This document shows positions 25,601-39,372 of a stretch of 64,000 nt of DNA, piece by piece; the first letter of the stretch is position 1, and every line of letters begins with the position of its first letter. This DNA comes from Azadirachta indica (Eukaryota; Streptophyta; Magnoliopsida; Sapindales; Meliaceae), in NCBI GenBank assembly GCA_022749755.1, contig CM040447.1, positions 13,744,087 through 13,808,086 on the forward strand, written 5' to 3'. The notes below the pieces were generated by a model. That model ran no database searches. It was not told where the DNA came from and saw only the letters and a list, made by a program, of their open reading frames with translations. Position numbers and translations under genes: made by a program.

Positions 25601-26896
25601 ATTCTTTTCAACTGCTGGAACATCTTCCACGGCAATGGCAATGGCACCATCTCGTTTATCCCCAGCATACTGATCTGGTCCACTTGGCGTTTCTTCAGAA
25701 GTTGTTGCTCTTGGCAATGGGTTAGTGTAATAGAGAATTCCTGAAAAAGTAATGTATTCGATGTATTAGAAACACATTCCCATTCATTCATTTTACAGCT
25801 TCTTGGAGGAACTAACATTTAGAGCTCTTAACAATCAGCCTTGAGCAACATGCTCAAAATGACCAACACTCAAAGATGTTTCACTGAACAACACATGCAA
25901 TCTAAAAGCTAGGACTGATAACCAATGCCACTATGGGAATGCATCATTAACTTCTAGCTGTATGCTTAATAATCTGGCAACTGAGTCCCACTAAATACAT
26001 GATATCAACATCACTCACCACCTTTGTCTTGTTGCTTTCTCTAAACTGCTTGCACTGGCAAAATTTGTTTCCAAAAGCACTTTGTTCATTTCTACCATTT
26101 AAACTATTTTCGTTTAAATGTTAAAGTGGAATATCTTTCTTAGAGAGCATTTGAATAGTGAGACAGATAAATCGACAAACCTAGTCTAAACAGAGGATAT
26201 GTGCTCGTATAATAAATGGTATCTGTCAATTAACAACAAGAGGATAGTAAAAACCCCGAGTGAAATCAAAAAGACTAGGTAAAAGCAATTGATTAGCCAA
26301 ACACATATATATCATAATATTGCAAGTTGAAAACTTGAGTTCTCAAGCTGAATAGCAATAAGCTTATCAACAAGAACTAAGCAAACAAAATAAGCACAAC
26401 CTGAACTAAACCAAGCAAACAATAATAAAACAGCATAAAATGCAAGTGCTTTGTTTATAAAGTCTCTCTCCAGCACAGTATATGCGATAAAACTAAATGT
26501 AAAGTAAAATCACGAAACACACCGAGCACATACGACAAATTTAATATGAACAAAGTAAAAACCGAAGAACCATCAATCAACCCCAACCACTAACAACCCT
26601 TATCAGCTAAACTCAAACGTCAAACAGTCGAATCCACACATCTAGGCTTTAAGAACAAATAAAATGCCGATAACACGCAATAAATAAAGAGAAAGAGACG
26701 AAAATAACAAAATAAACCTAGGGTTTTGTATCGTACGGGAGCGTAGGCCATAACCGTAGCGAAAGGCAGGGTTTTGCTTGAGGAAAAGAGCGGATTTGAT
26801 GCGGAGAAGAGCAGGGCATGTAGAGGTGAGAGTTGTTCGATGAACGTTGTTGGGTAGACTGGAAATGGCTGATTGTGAAGTCGTACACAGCTCCAT
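22615..26896 (-). CDS. CURT1D: CURVATURE THYLAKOID 1 family protein, CURT1D-like, plastid precursor
   Basis: CURT1 proteins sit in thylakoid membranes at grana margins and bend them. Five exons give about 215 aa: 26896-26737, 25740-25499, 23066-22962, 22840-22769, 22683-22615 (TGA). Residues 1 to about 65 are Ser/Thr/Arg-rich and fit a plastid transit peptide (MELCTTSQSAISSL). An acidic linker follows (VEDVPAVEKNAYNEIAPAEI). Residues 142-164 (IVLYGSGALLALWLVSAVVG) and 172-192 (KLMEVIGLGYTFWF) are the paired hydrophobic segments of the family. The C-terminus is an amphipathic helix (REELAAKIEELKQQVLG). The length suits CURT1D (Arabidopsis At4g38100, from memory), but CURT1 subtype assignment by eye is uncertain. 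The exon 1 donor is not certain: the obvious AG|GT at 26718/26717 would shift exon 2 out of frame, while the donor after 26737 keeps frame. Intron 2 is about 2.4 kb and carries a tandem repeat. Confidence 0.85.
23950..24960. repeat. Diverged ~0.26-0.35 kb tandem repeat, four copies, in CURT1 intron 2
   Basis: The block TTGCTCAGGTAACC.CTCAG, then ATCGACATGGTTGTC, then TTTCATCAAGAA occurs at about 23953, 24238, 24499 and, more diverged, 24853. Copies one and two also share a downstream block (TTCAATAAACTATAGTAATC, then CATCACAGCAACTGACATG) at about 24020 and 24302, with weaker versions near 24580 and 24930. Spacing is about 285, 261 and 350 bp. The array lies wholly inside intron 2 and has no open frame. 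Confidence 0.8.
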
Positions 26897-29597
26897 TTTC
26901 AGTTGCCTGAAATTAAGAGTGATAGTGAGATTGAGAGAGTGAGAGAGTAAGCTTCCCGTAAAAGAATAAGGAACGTTAACGACATTTATAAGACAGCTAC
27001 GCTTCTGGTTTAGGGTTCTCTCGTTTCTTGTTTGTGGATGGAAAATAAGTTGTCACATTTAAATTTAAATTTAAATTTAAAGTAAGAATAATCATCACCA
27101 CTGTCCGATTTTATAGCATTATCCTGTATTTTTCTTAATTAGGGAGTAATTTTTTTATAATAATAATATTTTTACATATTTTTAATTAAAAGGTAAGGTT
27201 GAAGTCTCACATTTTACAAAAATGTGAAATTCTTTTTCACTTACGTGGATAAATATAAAGCGCGAGATTCTTCCACCCATATGAATGGCTTTAATTAAAG
27301 TTAGAGATTAATTTGTTAAACTTATTTAATGTTTATCCTAATTTATTACTTTAATTAAGTTGAGGGTGAAAATGTTATTACCCTTTTTCTTCAAATAGCT
27401 TGTAAAAATTCATGATAAGTGATGTGGATTTTGTGACACATTAATGTACTTATTCCGGTAAATAAAATTGATGTGATAAATTACAATATTATTTAGGATG
27501 TCTACAATTTTTTTTTTTCAATTGGACAATTTTTTAATAAATTTAAATGTCAATTTAAATTCTGATCACCTAAAGCAAATATATAAAAAATAGTTTAGTT
27601 AAAAGATTGTCGAATGTAAACAAAACTTAATTATTTTTTATTTAACTTTTGTTTGGGCTTTATTTTGGGTTTGAAATGACCTAGACAAAACATAGACCCA
27701 AATGATAATACGGGCAAAGTCACTTCTGAATTATGTCTGAAAAGGAAAGGGCCCAATTAAGGGCAAAAGGGAAAGAAACACTATTCAATGAACCACACTT
27801 ATCTTCTTGTATTTTCACGAGAGTCAGATTATAAGGGACTCCATTCAATATATCATCTTCTTTCCGTATTCTATTAGCTTCTTCCTCTTTACTGGACACT
27901 GGATTCAAATATCTGCTCTCTCATTTGTCTAAATTATCTAAATGATAAACTTTGATAAAGTAACTTAACTCATCATGACTTGAGTTTTTTCAACCAGAAA
28001 ATAATTAATATAGAATGAGTTAGGCTAATTTATGAATTTTTATTATCTTTACTTTAATTAGATTAAACTTTATTTTCTTGTGAGAGTTGTGCCTGAACTA
28101 CTTAATCTAGTTAGTTTGATTATTTGTTTCCCTTTTCTTTTAATTTTACATATTTTTTAATATCATTTACAAATCGTTGAATTTATATATTTTTAACGGA
28201 TGATGTTGTATATTATACGTGCATTAATTATGAATTTATTACATATATTAGATTTAATTTTGAATATTAAAAATGTTCAAATATAATAGTTTTAAATTAT
28301 ATAAAAAAAAATTACATAAAATTAAAATTAATGATACGTCCATTTATCCCCTAAATTAAAGTGACGATGTTCTATCTCTATTACTTGTAATTTCACCAAA
28401 ATTTCTCCATAATTTCTATGAATTTCTGTCTTTATACTCTTATTATTAGTGCTGGGCTTGGATATATCAAATCATGAACATTTGGTGGTACTACAGTTTA
28501 TTTTTTATTTTTAACTTTTTAGTTTCTACGCGCCCAAATCTCACCCTACTCCGTGAACAAATATTTGCTTTAATGAAAGACAAGTGGGACTGGTGGGCAG
28601 AAGAGAAGGAAGACAAATGAAGAAGCCAACTTATAGATCCCAGAATTTTTATTTTTGTAATTTGATTGCTATCAGAGCTAGCTTAACGTGCAGTGGCACA
28701 GTCCGTGGAGGGTGTTTTGGAAGCATGCTTTTGACAAAAGTTCATTGAAGTCCCTATATTCTATTAATATTCACTTTACTGGATTCTCTTTCCTCATTTG
28801 TTAATTAAGTTCCTATTTTTTCGATAAATATCTCAAAAAGTCTAACTACAAAAACTTTGTTATTTTTTTTTTCTACGGGAATTGAAAGTAATTTTATAAT
28901 TAAAACATAGCATTGATAAGATGATATATCTTTAGAAATTTTACTTCACATGATCATATTGTGGAGACTAAAATTAAAATATCTGTAAAAATTAGTGAAG
29001 TAATTGAGTTAAATATAAACTACACTTAAGGAAATAATTTAGTTATATTTTTTAGCAAATGAGGATAAATAACCACAATATTTCAGTAAAAGAAAGAGTC
29101 ATATCATACATGACTAATAAAATAAGATTTTTTATAGTTTTATTAAAAATAAGAGTACTGAGTATCACAATTAACCATACTATTATTAAAGAAATTTTTT
29201 AATTTTTTATAGACAAAATAAGATTAAAATATTTTTACTATTTTGTTAAAAAATAGGGTCAAATGAGCAATTTCATCTTAAATATAATTTTGAATAGTGA
29301 AAAGGTATTGCACACTTATTTTGAACAATCTACAAATTAAATTAGATATTCATTTAATAAATCAGATATCAAGTGACTAAATTGGAAATAGTAGAGACTT
29401 ATATGATTGATATTGAAACTACTAGAATAAAATGATATTTTATCAAAAAAAAAGGAGCTCATGTAAAAATTTGCTAACGTTCTTTTGATTGCAAGCATGG
29501 TATATTATAGAGCGAATATGGGGGGATGGTGTGGAAGCACTTCCGACTTTCGAGGGCTCGAATCTCAAATCAATTACAAAAGACTAAAAAAGAGTGC

Positions 29598-29771
29598 TTC
29601 TTTGGACCACCAAATCCAAACCCATTTCATTATTTCAAGTTACATCATATAACCTTTGCTAATTTGTAAAATGAAAAGCACTTCAAAAGTGAGCAAGTGT
29701 TTTCAGATTTTGGAACCTAACACGTGGTTTGTAAAAATTTTGAGGCATTCAAAAGTGCTTCTTATTCGGTC
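29598..29771. repeat. Possible small foldback/MITE remnant
   Basis: The outer arms GCTTCTTTGGACC (from about 29598) and GGTCCCAAAGAAGC (to about 29771) are inverted copies with a small indel. Inside, AGCACTTCAAAAGTG and CATTCAAAAGTGCTTCT add further inverted pairing. No clear target duplication was found. Confidence 0.4.
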
Positions 29772-30680
29772 CCAAAGAAGCTAAGCCTTTGAAATAGGTA
29801 GTGAAAAGTTGAATATGTGAGAAAAAGAGGGCATCTCTATGAAGCAAAGGGGTTTCAATTTTGTGTTATTTTTTAATTTGTGTCTTAAAAGTGGGTGAGC
29901 ATGCTGCATGCATATGGCCTTTGATCTTAAGATTAAGCATCCTAAGGAATTCAATTAATGGGGATGTAATAGTTTACAATTCTCAATGTTCTTCTTTTTT
30001 GACTCTCAATTTAATTTGTATGGATTAAATGAGATTTTGAATGTGAAATTGGCATTTTGTGAAGGAGTTTTGATTGTTGTGCCTTATTTCAAATATGAGT
30101 TTGGATTAATGCAAACTTTCCGTGAGTTTAATAAGTGGTATAGTACTTTAAACAATTTAAAAGGTAATTTTATTTTGTTTATTGTATTATATAATTAAAT
30201 TAAGTATGAGAAATTTAGAATTTTTATTTTCAATTCCATATTTTCATATAATTTTTAATTGTTCATCATGTTTGATCTAGTAAATTAGATTTAAAATTAA
30301 AATATCTAAAATTATTTAACTAAGTGATAATCGACATTTTTTTTTCCCGTATCAAAATTATATTTGATGAGGCTTTCATTCTAGCACAGTAATATATGGT
30401 GAGTTATGCAATTTCTTTATATCATAAAAACTTAGATGATCTATCAAAGAAGTTATATTTTTATTTACTTACTTTCTTTTTAAATTTCTTATTATGTATA
30501 TTTATTACAATAAATATATTCTAGATTTTTTTTCCATAACAACTCAAAAAGTTAATTTCCGTTTAAAGGAAAAAAAATTAACAAAAAGAGTATAAAAGTT
30601 GACCTCGTGTTAAATCTAATTAGTGCTTTAGAAAATTTGACTAGTTGCCATTCTCACATTATAAATACCTATATATACAA

Positions 30681-31910
30681 GGGCAGATCCACAAATAATA
30701 AAAATTTATGGGCCCACTAGAGTACACGTTACTTGACGAATTAAATTAAATAGGTAATCTCAATTTTTATTAAATTTAGGGTAAAGGACATTTTAGTCCC
30801 TATGATTAGAGGGTTAAACAGCTATGATTTGAGTCATTTGATATATAATATCATTAATCTCTCTCTCTCGCTCCCTATCTTGTACTTTAAGTGCTATTCT
30901 CTTATTTGCCATTTAGTTATATTTAGTCCTTAAAAATATTAAATTCTCACATAGTGAATAAACTTTTGTCTCAAATTTATTTTTCCATTGTCTTCACAAT
31001 GTTGTCGTATTATTAAAATTCTTTTAATAACTACTTATTATTGTGTATATACATATTTTATTCTTATTTATCTATCTTTTATAATAGTTACTAAAATTAT
31101 ATTTTATAGCCTCTTCTTTTAATTGTCTCCACCATATTATTGTATTGTAAATTTTCTTCTAACAATTATTATTGCATTATGTTTTTATTTTATATAACAA
31201 CTATTAAAATTATATGCTAAAGTTTAGTTTAATTAAACAATACTACTTATATATAATATCATTAGTCTTTCGTGTCCCTTATATCATTTCTCACTTTAAC
31301 TCTCATTCTATTATTGACCATTTAGTTTTTTTTTTTTTTGATTATTCGAAAATGGCCTCTTGACATAAGAAATAATTCACCGTTATAACCTTATTTTCTT
31401 GTTATCTTTGCCTTATTGTTGTATTTTACATTAATATTCTTTTAACAATTATTATTTGTATTTACATATTTATTTATTTGTCTCACACAATAGTTACTAA
31501 AATTATATTTTAATTTTTTTTTATCAAACAACATCACTTACCTATAATATCATTAGTTTGCAAATTTTGTACCATGTTTCGCACTTTAACTCTCGATCTC
31601 TATTCACCATTCAATTATCTTCGATTGTTAGGAAGTTAGATCTCGACAAAATGAATACTTTCTTATTCTAATATTATTTTCGCTGTATCTCCGCCTTATT
31701 ATCGTATTACTCAGATTTATTCAACAATTATTACGTTAACCTAATATTAAGTTGAAACAGTGCTGTAAATTTTTTACTAGCCCACCAATATTGAAAATGC
31801 TGTAAAGAATAGGGGCAAACACATAAATAAAGGAAAATTCATGGGGCCGTTGGATCTTGTTTTTGTACGGTGGTTTGGCAAATTAAATACGTAATCTCAA
31901 CTTAATTAAA
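30681..31910. repeat. Triplicated ~0.3-0.4 kb block framed by two ~95-bp direct repeats
   Basis: Three diverged units start at about 30841, 31247 and 31541. Each opens with TATAATATCATTA, then a CACTTTAACTCTC-like block, then a CCATTTAGTTAT-like block. Outside them, 30681-30775 and 31812-31910 are direct copies of each other (GGGCA..CACA.AAATAA, then ATGGG.CC, then AATTAAAT, then GTAATCTCAA). The nesting suggests stepwise unequal duplication or a decayed element; no protein is encoded. Confidence 0.55.
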
Positions 31911-32604
31911 CAGAATCATCACCACATCATCACCAATCATATGCATTCATCACACAACTTAAGCCCTCACTAATTCATTCAAAATATGTCATTATCAAGT
32001 GTCATCAACAAATTTTTACTTTAACATTTATAATGTTAATTTACTAAACAATTTTCAGTGCTCAAAAATTATAAACATGAGTGTTATATTAATAAAATTA
32101 ATTAAAATTATAATAATCATCATGAGATTGACATGGGATACCTATTTACACAGCAATAAATATTTGTACAATTTGTGAAGACAAGTTATAAAATGATTAA
32201 TATATAATGGAAATAACACGACATAACATAACGTCATGATAGTTTTGCATTTTTATTTTCACTTTTTTGTTTCGAATTTTGTTTATTTTCTTTCTTTTTT
32301 AGTTTGTGTAATCTACGATCCCTTATTTTACTCCATTTCTCTCTCTCTGGCAATCTACTGTTTACCCTAAAAGCGAATTGTACAAAAGCAATATTTCCTA
32401 CATAAAGCTTCCTTCTTTGCGATATAGTTTCTCTATAGCCACAGCCAACCCTTCTCTGTCTCTCTGTGTTTATAAAGTTTCTTTCTTTTTGGCTTTTATA
32501 GAGATAATGATTAGTGTTCTTCAAACCCATTGATCAAATTTTGATGAATTTTTTCTTGGGTTTTATTTTCATATATTGTTGTTTTAATTAAGGTGCCTAC
32601 TAAA

Positions 32605-34687
32605 ATGGCATATAATCATGACTGTGCAGCCTCAAATCTTCTGTGTACAGAGAATACAAACACTTGTTTTGATGGTTTTGATTGTAATGTTACAAATGAT
32701 GATGGTGAGTTTGGGGTTTCCCCTTCGTGGCACCACAAAAACAATCAAAACCACACCCAAGACCTGAACTTTAACAACAATAGATCTTGTTCCTTGATAG
32801 GTTTTTTGTTACAGAGTGAGGAGAGAATTAGGGAGATGGTAGAGAATGAGAGACAGCATTTGCCAAAAGATGATTATTTGAAGAGATTGCGCAGTGGGGA
32901 TTTGGACTTGAGAGTTAGGAGAGAGGCTCTCGATTGGATTTGGAAGGTTGCTTTTTTTTTTTTTTTTTTTTTGGTTTTTTATCGGTCTTGTCAACTGAGT
33001 TTCTTTTGTTTTGCTTGTTTTGATCTATTCATTATAGCCTTCTCTTATCTTAAATTTGGTTTTCTACCGTTTTGAATGATTATAGTTCAGGTTTCTGCAA
33101 CTTGGTCTTTGATTTTTCAACAAGGTTATGGGTTTTTAATTTCTTTTCCTCAATCGAATTTCCTTACATTGGGTTCTAATTGGTATTTTTATGATTTCCG
33201 ATGTCGGTTATTTCATCTCTGTAATTTATCTTTTTGATTTTTTTCTAATTTATTAATCATTTTCTTGTTGTTCAAGTTTCTTCCTTGACTGTTCTTTTGC
33301 AACCCATTGCTTTCATGATTTTCCCTTTCGTATTTTTCAATTTTATTACATTTTCAGTGAATTGATTGGCAATTCGTATTCTGTTAATAAAGACGGTCTC
33401 TTTCTTGGTTCCTGTGATGTGCTATTGACTGAGTTTTAGCTACTGTTATCAACAGGCTAATGCACATTTCAGATTTGGACCATTGTGTTTTTGTCTATCT
33501 ATGAACTACTTGGATCGCTTCCTATCAGTTTATGAATTACCTGTAAGTTCAGAAATAAAAGGCTCCACAGTATGATTCTTTTTCCACTGTAACAATACAC
33601 TCGTTTTTTTATTGCTAATCATCTGCTTCTTCGATTTTTGTTTTTCATATTTCGGGGACACACAGAAAGGCAAAACTTGGACTGTGCAATTGCTAGCTGT
33701 AGCTTGTTTGTCACTAGCAGCCAAAATGGAGGAGACTGAAGTGCCTTTGTCGATTGAATTACAGGTACTCAAAACAATGAAAAACAATGATATGCTAATT
33801 TAAGGTCATTTCATTAACCAATTTACATTATCTCAAATTGATGATAGTCTCTTTGGTTTTCTTCCAATCTGATTGTCTTGGTAATGTGGATTAACGGGCA
33901 GGTGGGACAACCCAAGTATATGTTTGAAGCTAAAACCATACAGAGAATGGAACTTTTAGTGTTGTGCACATTGAAGTGGAGAATGCAGAGTTTAACTCCT
34001 TGCTCCTTCATTGATTACTATCTGAGTAAGATCAGTGGTGAACATCCATCAACAAACTCCATTATCACTAGATCAGTACAACTCATATTAAGCACAATTA
34101 AAGGTTTCTTTCTCACTCTATATGCAGCTTTTGGTGTTATTTTGTACTTTATCTGTTGTGGAGAATTAATGGGTTTGATGCGGAGCTGGGTGTTTGAATG
34201 CAGGTATTGACTTCTTGGAGTTCAAGCCTTCTGAAATTGCTGCAGCTGTGGCAATTTCTGTGTCAGGAAATGTGCAAGCAAAAGACATAGATAAAGCCAT
34301 ATCTTGTTTCATACATGTGGAAAAGGTAAAAATTAAAAATGGTGGGTTCCCAACCTAGGGCTGGACCATTGAACTTGCCTCTTTTTGAAAATACTTGATT
34401 GATTGTTTGTTTTGCCCTAATTTGATGATATAACGTAATGGGATTTGCAGGAAAGAGTGTTGAAGTGTGTTGAACTGTTAAAAGACTTGTCTTTGATGAA
34501 TGGTTCAGCAAATGTTTCAGTTTCATCTTTGCCTCAGAGCCCAGATGGTGTGTTGGATGCTGCATGCTTGAGCTTGAGCTATAACAAAAGTGAGGATGTA
34601 ACAGTTGGGTCATGTGCAAATTCTACAACTAGTCCAGATATTAAAAGGAGGAAACAAGACGCAAAACCATCTCAACAGCAGGACTAA
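32605..34687 (+). CDS. CYCD4;1: D-type cyclin, CYCD2/CYCD4 group
   Basis: D cyclins bind CDKA and drive G1/S entry by phosphorylating RBR. Six exons give 362 aa: 32605-32946, 33456-33542, 33666-33764, 33902-34103, 34204-34325, 34451-34687 (TAA). All junctions are GT-AG and in frame. Residues 12-16 are LLCTE, the LxCxE retinoblastoma-binding motif. The N-terminal cyclin box spans about 76-208 ([71 protein letters not shown]). The C-terminal box begins near [11 protein letters not shown] and includes [21 protein letters not shown] lysine/arginine-rich tail (IKRRKQ) could serve nuclear import. The ATG at 32605 has a good context (AAAATGG). Wording is closer to Arabidopsis CYCD4;1 than CYCD2;1, but the neighbours match both, so this may be the undivided CYCD2/4 ancestor type. 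Intron 1 starts with a long T run (about 32951-32972). Confidence 0.92.
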
Positions 34688-37600
34688 AAGTCATGAGATT
34701 TTAATTTTCCTCCTCCTCACACAAAGTTCCAATCAATTTGGTTGAATGTGGGGTTTTTGTGTGGTCTTTTTGCAGCTGTCCTTTAGTAACACACAGAAGA
34801 AACAGAGAGAGTTTTCAATTTAATAAATTTGAGGTGAAAATAGATCCAAGAGGTGTTGCTTTCATCATGCTATGAGCATGAAACCAAAAAACCCCCAAAA
34901 AAAAAGGAAAATCAAAATTCACCAGCTGTTTATACTTTTAGAATTCTCAAACAGCTATAGATATCAGAAGGTGGTGGTTGGTTTTGTGCTTAGAGAGAGC
35001 AACAAAAAATCAGAAGTGTTTTCTATATTTCAATATATTGTGGCTCCCATTTTCAGATATGAGAGAAAATGAAGGTAAAATGTAGATGGGAAAATATGGT
35101 TACTGTCTTGTTACTATATTTTTCATCATTTCAATTAAAAATGGTTGCTTCGTCCAATTCCAAAATGTATAATAATAATAATAATAATAATAATAGTAAC
35201 CATAATGGAGCTGGAGTGGTCTATGGTATTGAATGTAGTTATTAAAAAACGACGCCGTACGTCTGACAGCAGACTGAAAACTGCGTCGTTGTCCGATGGT
35301 GGGCAATGGAATTACTAATTAGTGATGTGTTTCGCGATTGGGAAAGGGGCCCACTGAGGTTTGTATTTATATTTGACAAGTCAACATTTGGGTTCTGATT
35401 TTGTGCGGTGATGTGTACGTAGTAATCGTGAGACGGTAGTAGCAAGGAGAAAAGAGAAACCTTGGGAATCAGCCACCGTTGCTGTGCTTGTTAGAATTAA
35501 GAGCTCTTAACATTATCGATTGTGGATGGGCTGCAACATTACATCATAGCTAGACCAGATCATTTGCTGACGCGTGTCATTTTATATTTTTAGTGAAAAA
35601 AAATATAGTATTAAATTCAAGGATAACAAATCTAAACAGACGCAACAATTTGGAACAAATCAAATTCTTTTTTTTTTTTTAATTATTATTATTTAATTAC
35701 ATTACATTTTATTAGTTTCTCAAAATACTAATATTACAATATAATTAGAGTTGTACTAATTGATAGTGCGTAGTCCCACTTCAGATATCTATTCATACAT
35801 CAATGAGAATTTTACTCTCCCATTTAAAGAGAATATCGTCCATACAAGAGCGAGAAATCTCTGCTAGCTAGAGTAGTTGATAGGGTTCGAATTGCACTTT
35901 TAAATAAATCATGTTTTTGCTAGGAATATCTGAAGATTAAAGCTTCAGATTAAGGCAAACTGAAATTCAACTTCATAAAAAGGTTTAATGTAACTATAGC
36001 TCAAGTGTATTACTATTTTTTTTTTTTTTATTTTTTTAACATTATAATATAGCAAAAATTTACGTGTAAAATAAGTGAATTTTACGTAAATTTAAGAGAA
36101 AATTTATCTAAGTAACTGTATAGTGATGAGGTAGGTGCATATCCCCATGATGTCCTGTGACTTCGTCCACAAAAAATTGCCCCTAAAATGAGATAATTTC
36201 ACATCAATTCAGGAAACATCTACCCTAATGATTATATAGAGGACTTGAAATCATTCACAATAAGAAAGAAGGTGAATACTTTTCGAAGTGCGTACTATTG
36301 AGTACAAAAATTTTTAAATTTACAATGGTTTAGTATAAAATATAAAATTTGAAGGGTAAAACATAAAATTTATAAAAGAAAAGTAATAAATATATATTTA
36401 TATTAAAACAATTTAGTCATATGTGCATGTTTTAATTTTAATGATTTCAAAAATACCTTTGTAAATCTCTATCTACTAGTTTAGTTTGTGAATTTGGATA
36501 AAAATAAATATAATATGATATATTAACACTTAAAATAACGATAATTTATAGGAAACATAATAGTAATTGTAAAAAAAAATTGAATAAACCATCAAAACTA
36601 ATGAAATTAACAAAATACTTTATCAAATTATATTGATATTTTTAAAATTAATGAGATAAATAATTTTTTTTCCAAATTTTGGGGATTTATACCTACCTTT
36701 CCCAATTTATAATATAAAATGCAATGAATGTAAGGTATGAGGTTCTTAATAGTGATGCAAGTAAAAACCATTTTTCTTTTAATTATGTTTTAAAAAATGA
36801 CATGAATTAAAATAGTCAATATTCAAAGGTGTGAATAGGTCACTTTAGTATCGTGAAAACTTAGGACAAAAAGGCATTGGGAACAGGCAACATGATGAAT
36901 AATGTTACTAACCAAAATGGTTCTTTTCTTGCAACTCATATAAATTCACTTGATATGAAAAACTAAATTTCATAACTTTAATTTTAAAGAATAAATTATT
37001 ATTAATTTTTAAATTGAATTCATTCTCAGAAAGATTCGAAGAAAGGGGAATACATACATTCAGATATTTCTTAATATCCAATTTCTTTAGATTTATGAAA
37101 GAACCCAAAAAAAAAAAATGACAATAAATTCACATACTCTTAGATATTTTTTAGTGTTTGAAACTTTTTTTAATAAAAAATTTTATAATAGTGTAAAATT
37201 TTGATAATTAAGTGTAGATTCTTCACCTATTTATTTCTAAAATGAAAAAAAAAAAAAATATAATTTGTTTGGTGGGATCAAAATGCAGATAATAAATAAA
37301 TAAAGAATATATAAGGAATCCAGACAAGGCATAAGAGTAGGCATTGCAAGATTCAATCTTAAAAATACGATATTTCCATCCAATGGGTGCAGGCTTTACT
37401 CAGATTAAAACTTGAAAAAAGTGATTTATTCAGAGGTGAACAGTAAAATATTGTAATTTGGACTAATGAAAAACAGCTAAGCATGGTCAATTGTGTTATT
37501 AAAATAAGATAATAACCCATTATTAACTGATTGTACTTGCTACTATTAAGGATCTCAATACCATACAAATTGCACCCATATGGGCTTCACATATGAGATG

Positions 37601-39372
37601 AACCTTACATAAATTAACTGACACCTTCTGTATTTCATCCTATCAGATTAAATAGATGTACATATTTATAACAGGAGGGCAATAAATTATGATACAAATA
37701 GATATTAATACAACTGAGATTCAGAAGTGCCACTGTTTTTAAGACTCTTTAGGAGAGGTAAGTGAAGTTAGTATTATTTTCAAATGTTAATAATGAATAT
37801 TATAAAGATAGAAAATTCGTAATGTGCTATAATTGGATTCAGTCTAGAGATATGGTGGTAATTTTATATGCTAGAAATTTTATGCTTCAGGTTTTGTAAA
37901 CTAAATCTAATGTATAAATTAAGAGACTGACATCTATATGAATATGTTCTTGTACAGTTACAGATGAATTGTCTGTGTTGGCATGTGTATCTGTACTGTG
38001 ACTGAATGGGGACCAATATGGAAAAAAAAATTTATGGTTACCACTGCTGAAAAACTGACTAGGGTTGGTGTAGTTTTAAAGCCATTTTGCTCCACGAAGA
38101 AGCAACTCATAATAGAGGAACTGTTTCTCAGAGGCAATGATCTGTCCAAATAAAGAAAGGGCAAAAAAGGTAAACCTCGGGTGTTGGTTTGATGGAAAAT
38201 GAAATTGCCATCGGCGACACCAGAGTGTGTTTTTAACAACAGACCATTCCAACACGAGAACCAAGAAGAAAACTTTTTCTAATTCTTAGTGTGTCTAATT
38301 TGAAATAGAAATAGGAATGGGAGATGGGTAAAAGGGTTTTTGTTCAGACTAAAGTCTGAGGGCACTTGCAGAATCAGAATCCCTTTATTTGTCCATTTCT
38401 TTAGACACATATCCATTGCTCACTCACAAGTGTTGAGTTACAGCTTCACACATGTAAAAGGCCAAAAGGAAAGAATAAAATGAACAGGGTTTCAGAATTT
38501 CAGGCAAACACAACACAGGCACAGGCACAGGCACAAGCAAAGCATAGAATTTTAAAATATATGTAAAGACTGGTTTTACAACTATAAGCTTGTAAAGATT
38601 CACAGTTACAGAGAAAAAAGCTGATTCACATCTTTGACCAGTCATGGACAGGGAAGTAAATTGAAAATTGTAATAGTATCCAGCGACCCTAGTTTAACGA
38701 GCTATTATTCGTGGTGTCATGTGCTTTGAAGCTTGTGAAGCTTATTGTCTCACCTGTTATCTCTGCTGTAAAATGCCCAGAATGAGAGAGCCAAATACAT
38801 AAATACAGCCGTCCAAATGGGCATCTTTGCAGAGTTGGTACAAGAAATTTACTGTACTGTAGACTGTTTTACAGAGGTGTGACGAAACAGATATTGCAAT
38901 TCAAAAGTTTCTTCAAGTAAAGGAATATCAAGCTTGCAAAATAAAAATATCACTGGAAGACTAGTCAATATGAATAAATAATTTTATATTCGGGAATGAA
39001 GTAACCGAATTCTCTATATGTTGCCTTTCTCACTCTCAGAGTTGGCTTATTTCACAATATGAATTAACAGCTAAATAGAATTCTACAAATACAAACATGT
39101 TACAAAAACAATAGAAATCGAGCCCAAAATGCTTGGGTGATTTGTATGAAATTTAGTTTAATCAGTGAGGCACCTCTGAGAACCTTCACAGAAATGCTAT
39201 GCACTTGAAAAACCTCTAGTTTGGTGAAAATTTCATGCTTGGGTATTATTTATTTAACAGCCTACAATGAGCAACCTAATTAAAAAGCTCCCGATGGTAG
39301 CTTTCTGTTCCTCGGAAATTGTGGTAACTTGAACTCACTGAACAGTATGGGATAATTTAGAAGTTTAGATAG
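34688..39372. other. Convergent intergenic region between cyclin D and PFK5
   Basis: This region holds the 3' UTRs of two genes read toward each other and otherwise no recognisable gene. An AAT microsatellite lies at about 35168-35196 and a CAGGCA repeat near 38516-38534. The part at about 37900-38950 is less AT-rich than the rest and might be transcribed, but I find no coding frame in it. A perfect match to a known microRNA was not seen by eye. Confidence 0.5.

Larger units (their letters stand above)
26897..32604. other. Divergent intergenic region between the CURT1-like and cyclin D genes
   Basis: No gene is visible in this ~5.7 kb, which must hold the promoters of both flanking, divergently read genes. 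Visible items are an (AAATTT)n palindromic microsatellite at about 27056-27080, a short hairpin (TCACATTTT/AAAATGTGA) near 27210, a possible foldback at 29598-29771, and a diverged triplicated block at 30841-31740. The last ~300 bp before the cyclin start are pyrimidine-rich (CTCTCTCTC near 32340) and are probably its 5' leader. Confidence 0.5.

Noticed and set aside
29521..29600. tRNA-like phrase (GGGCTCGAATCTC)
   Set aside because: No matching acceptor stem, D-arm or anticodon stem can be drawn around it.
35780..35910. tRNA-like phrase (GGGTTCGAATTGCAC)
   Set aside because: The T-loop-like string stands alone; upstream sequence does not form the other arms. More likely transposon debris.
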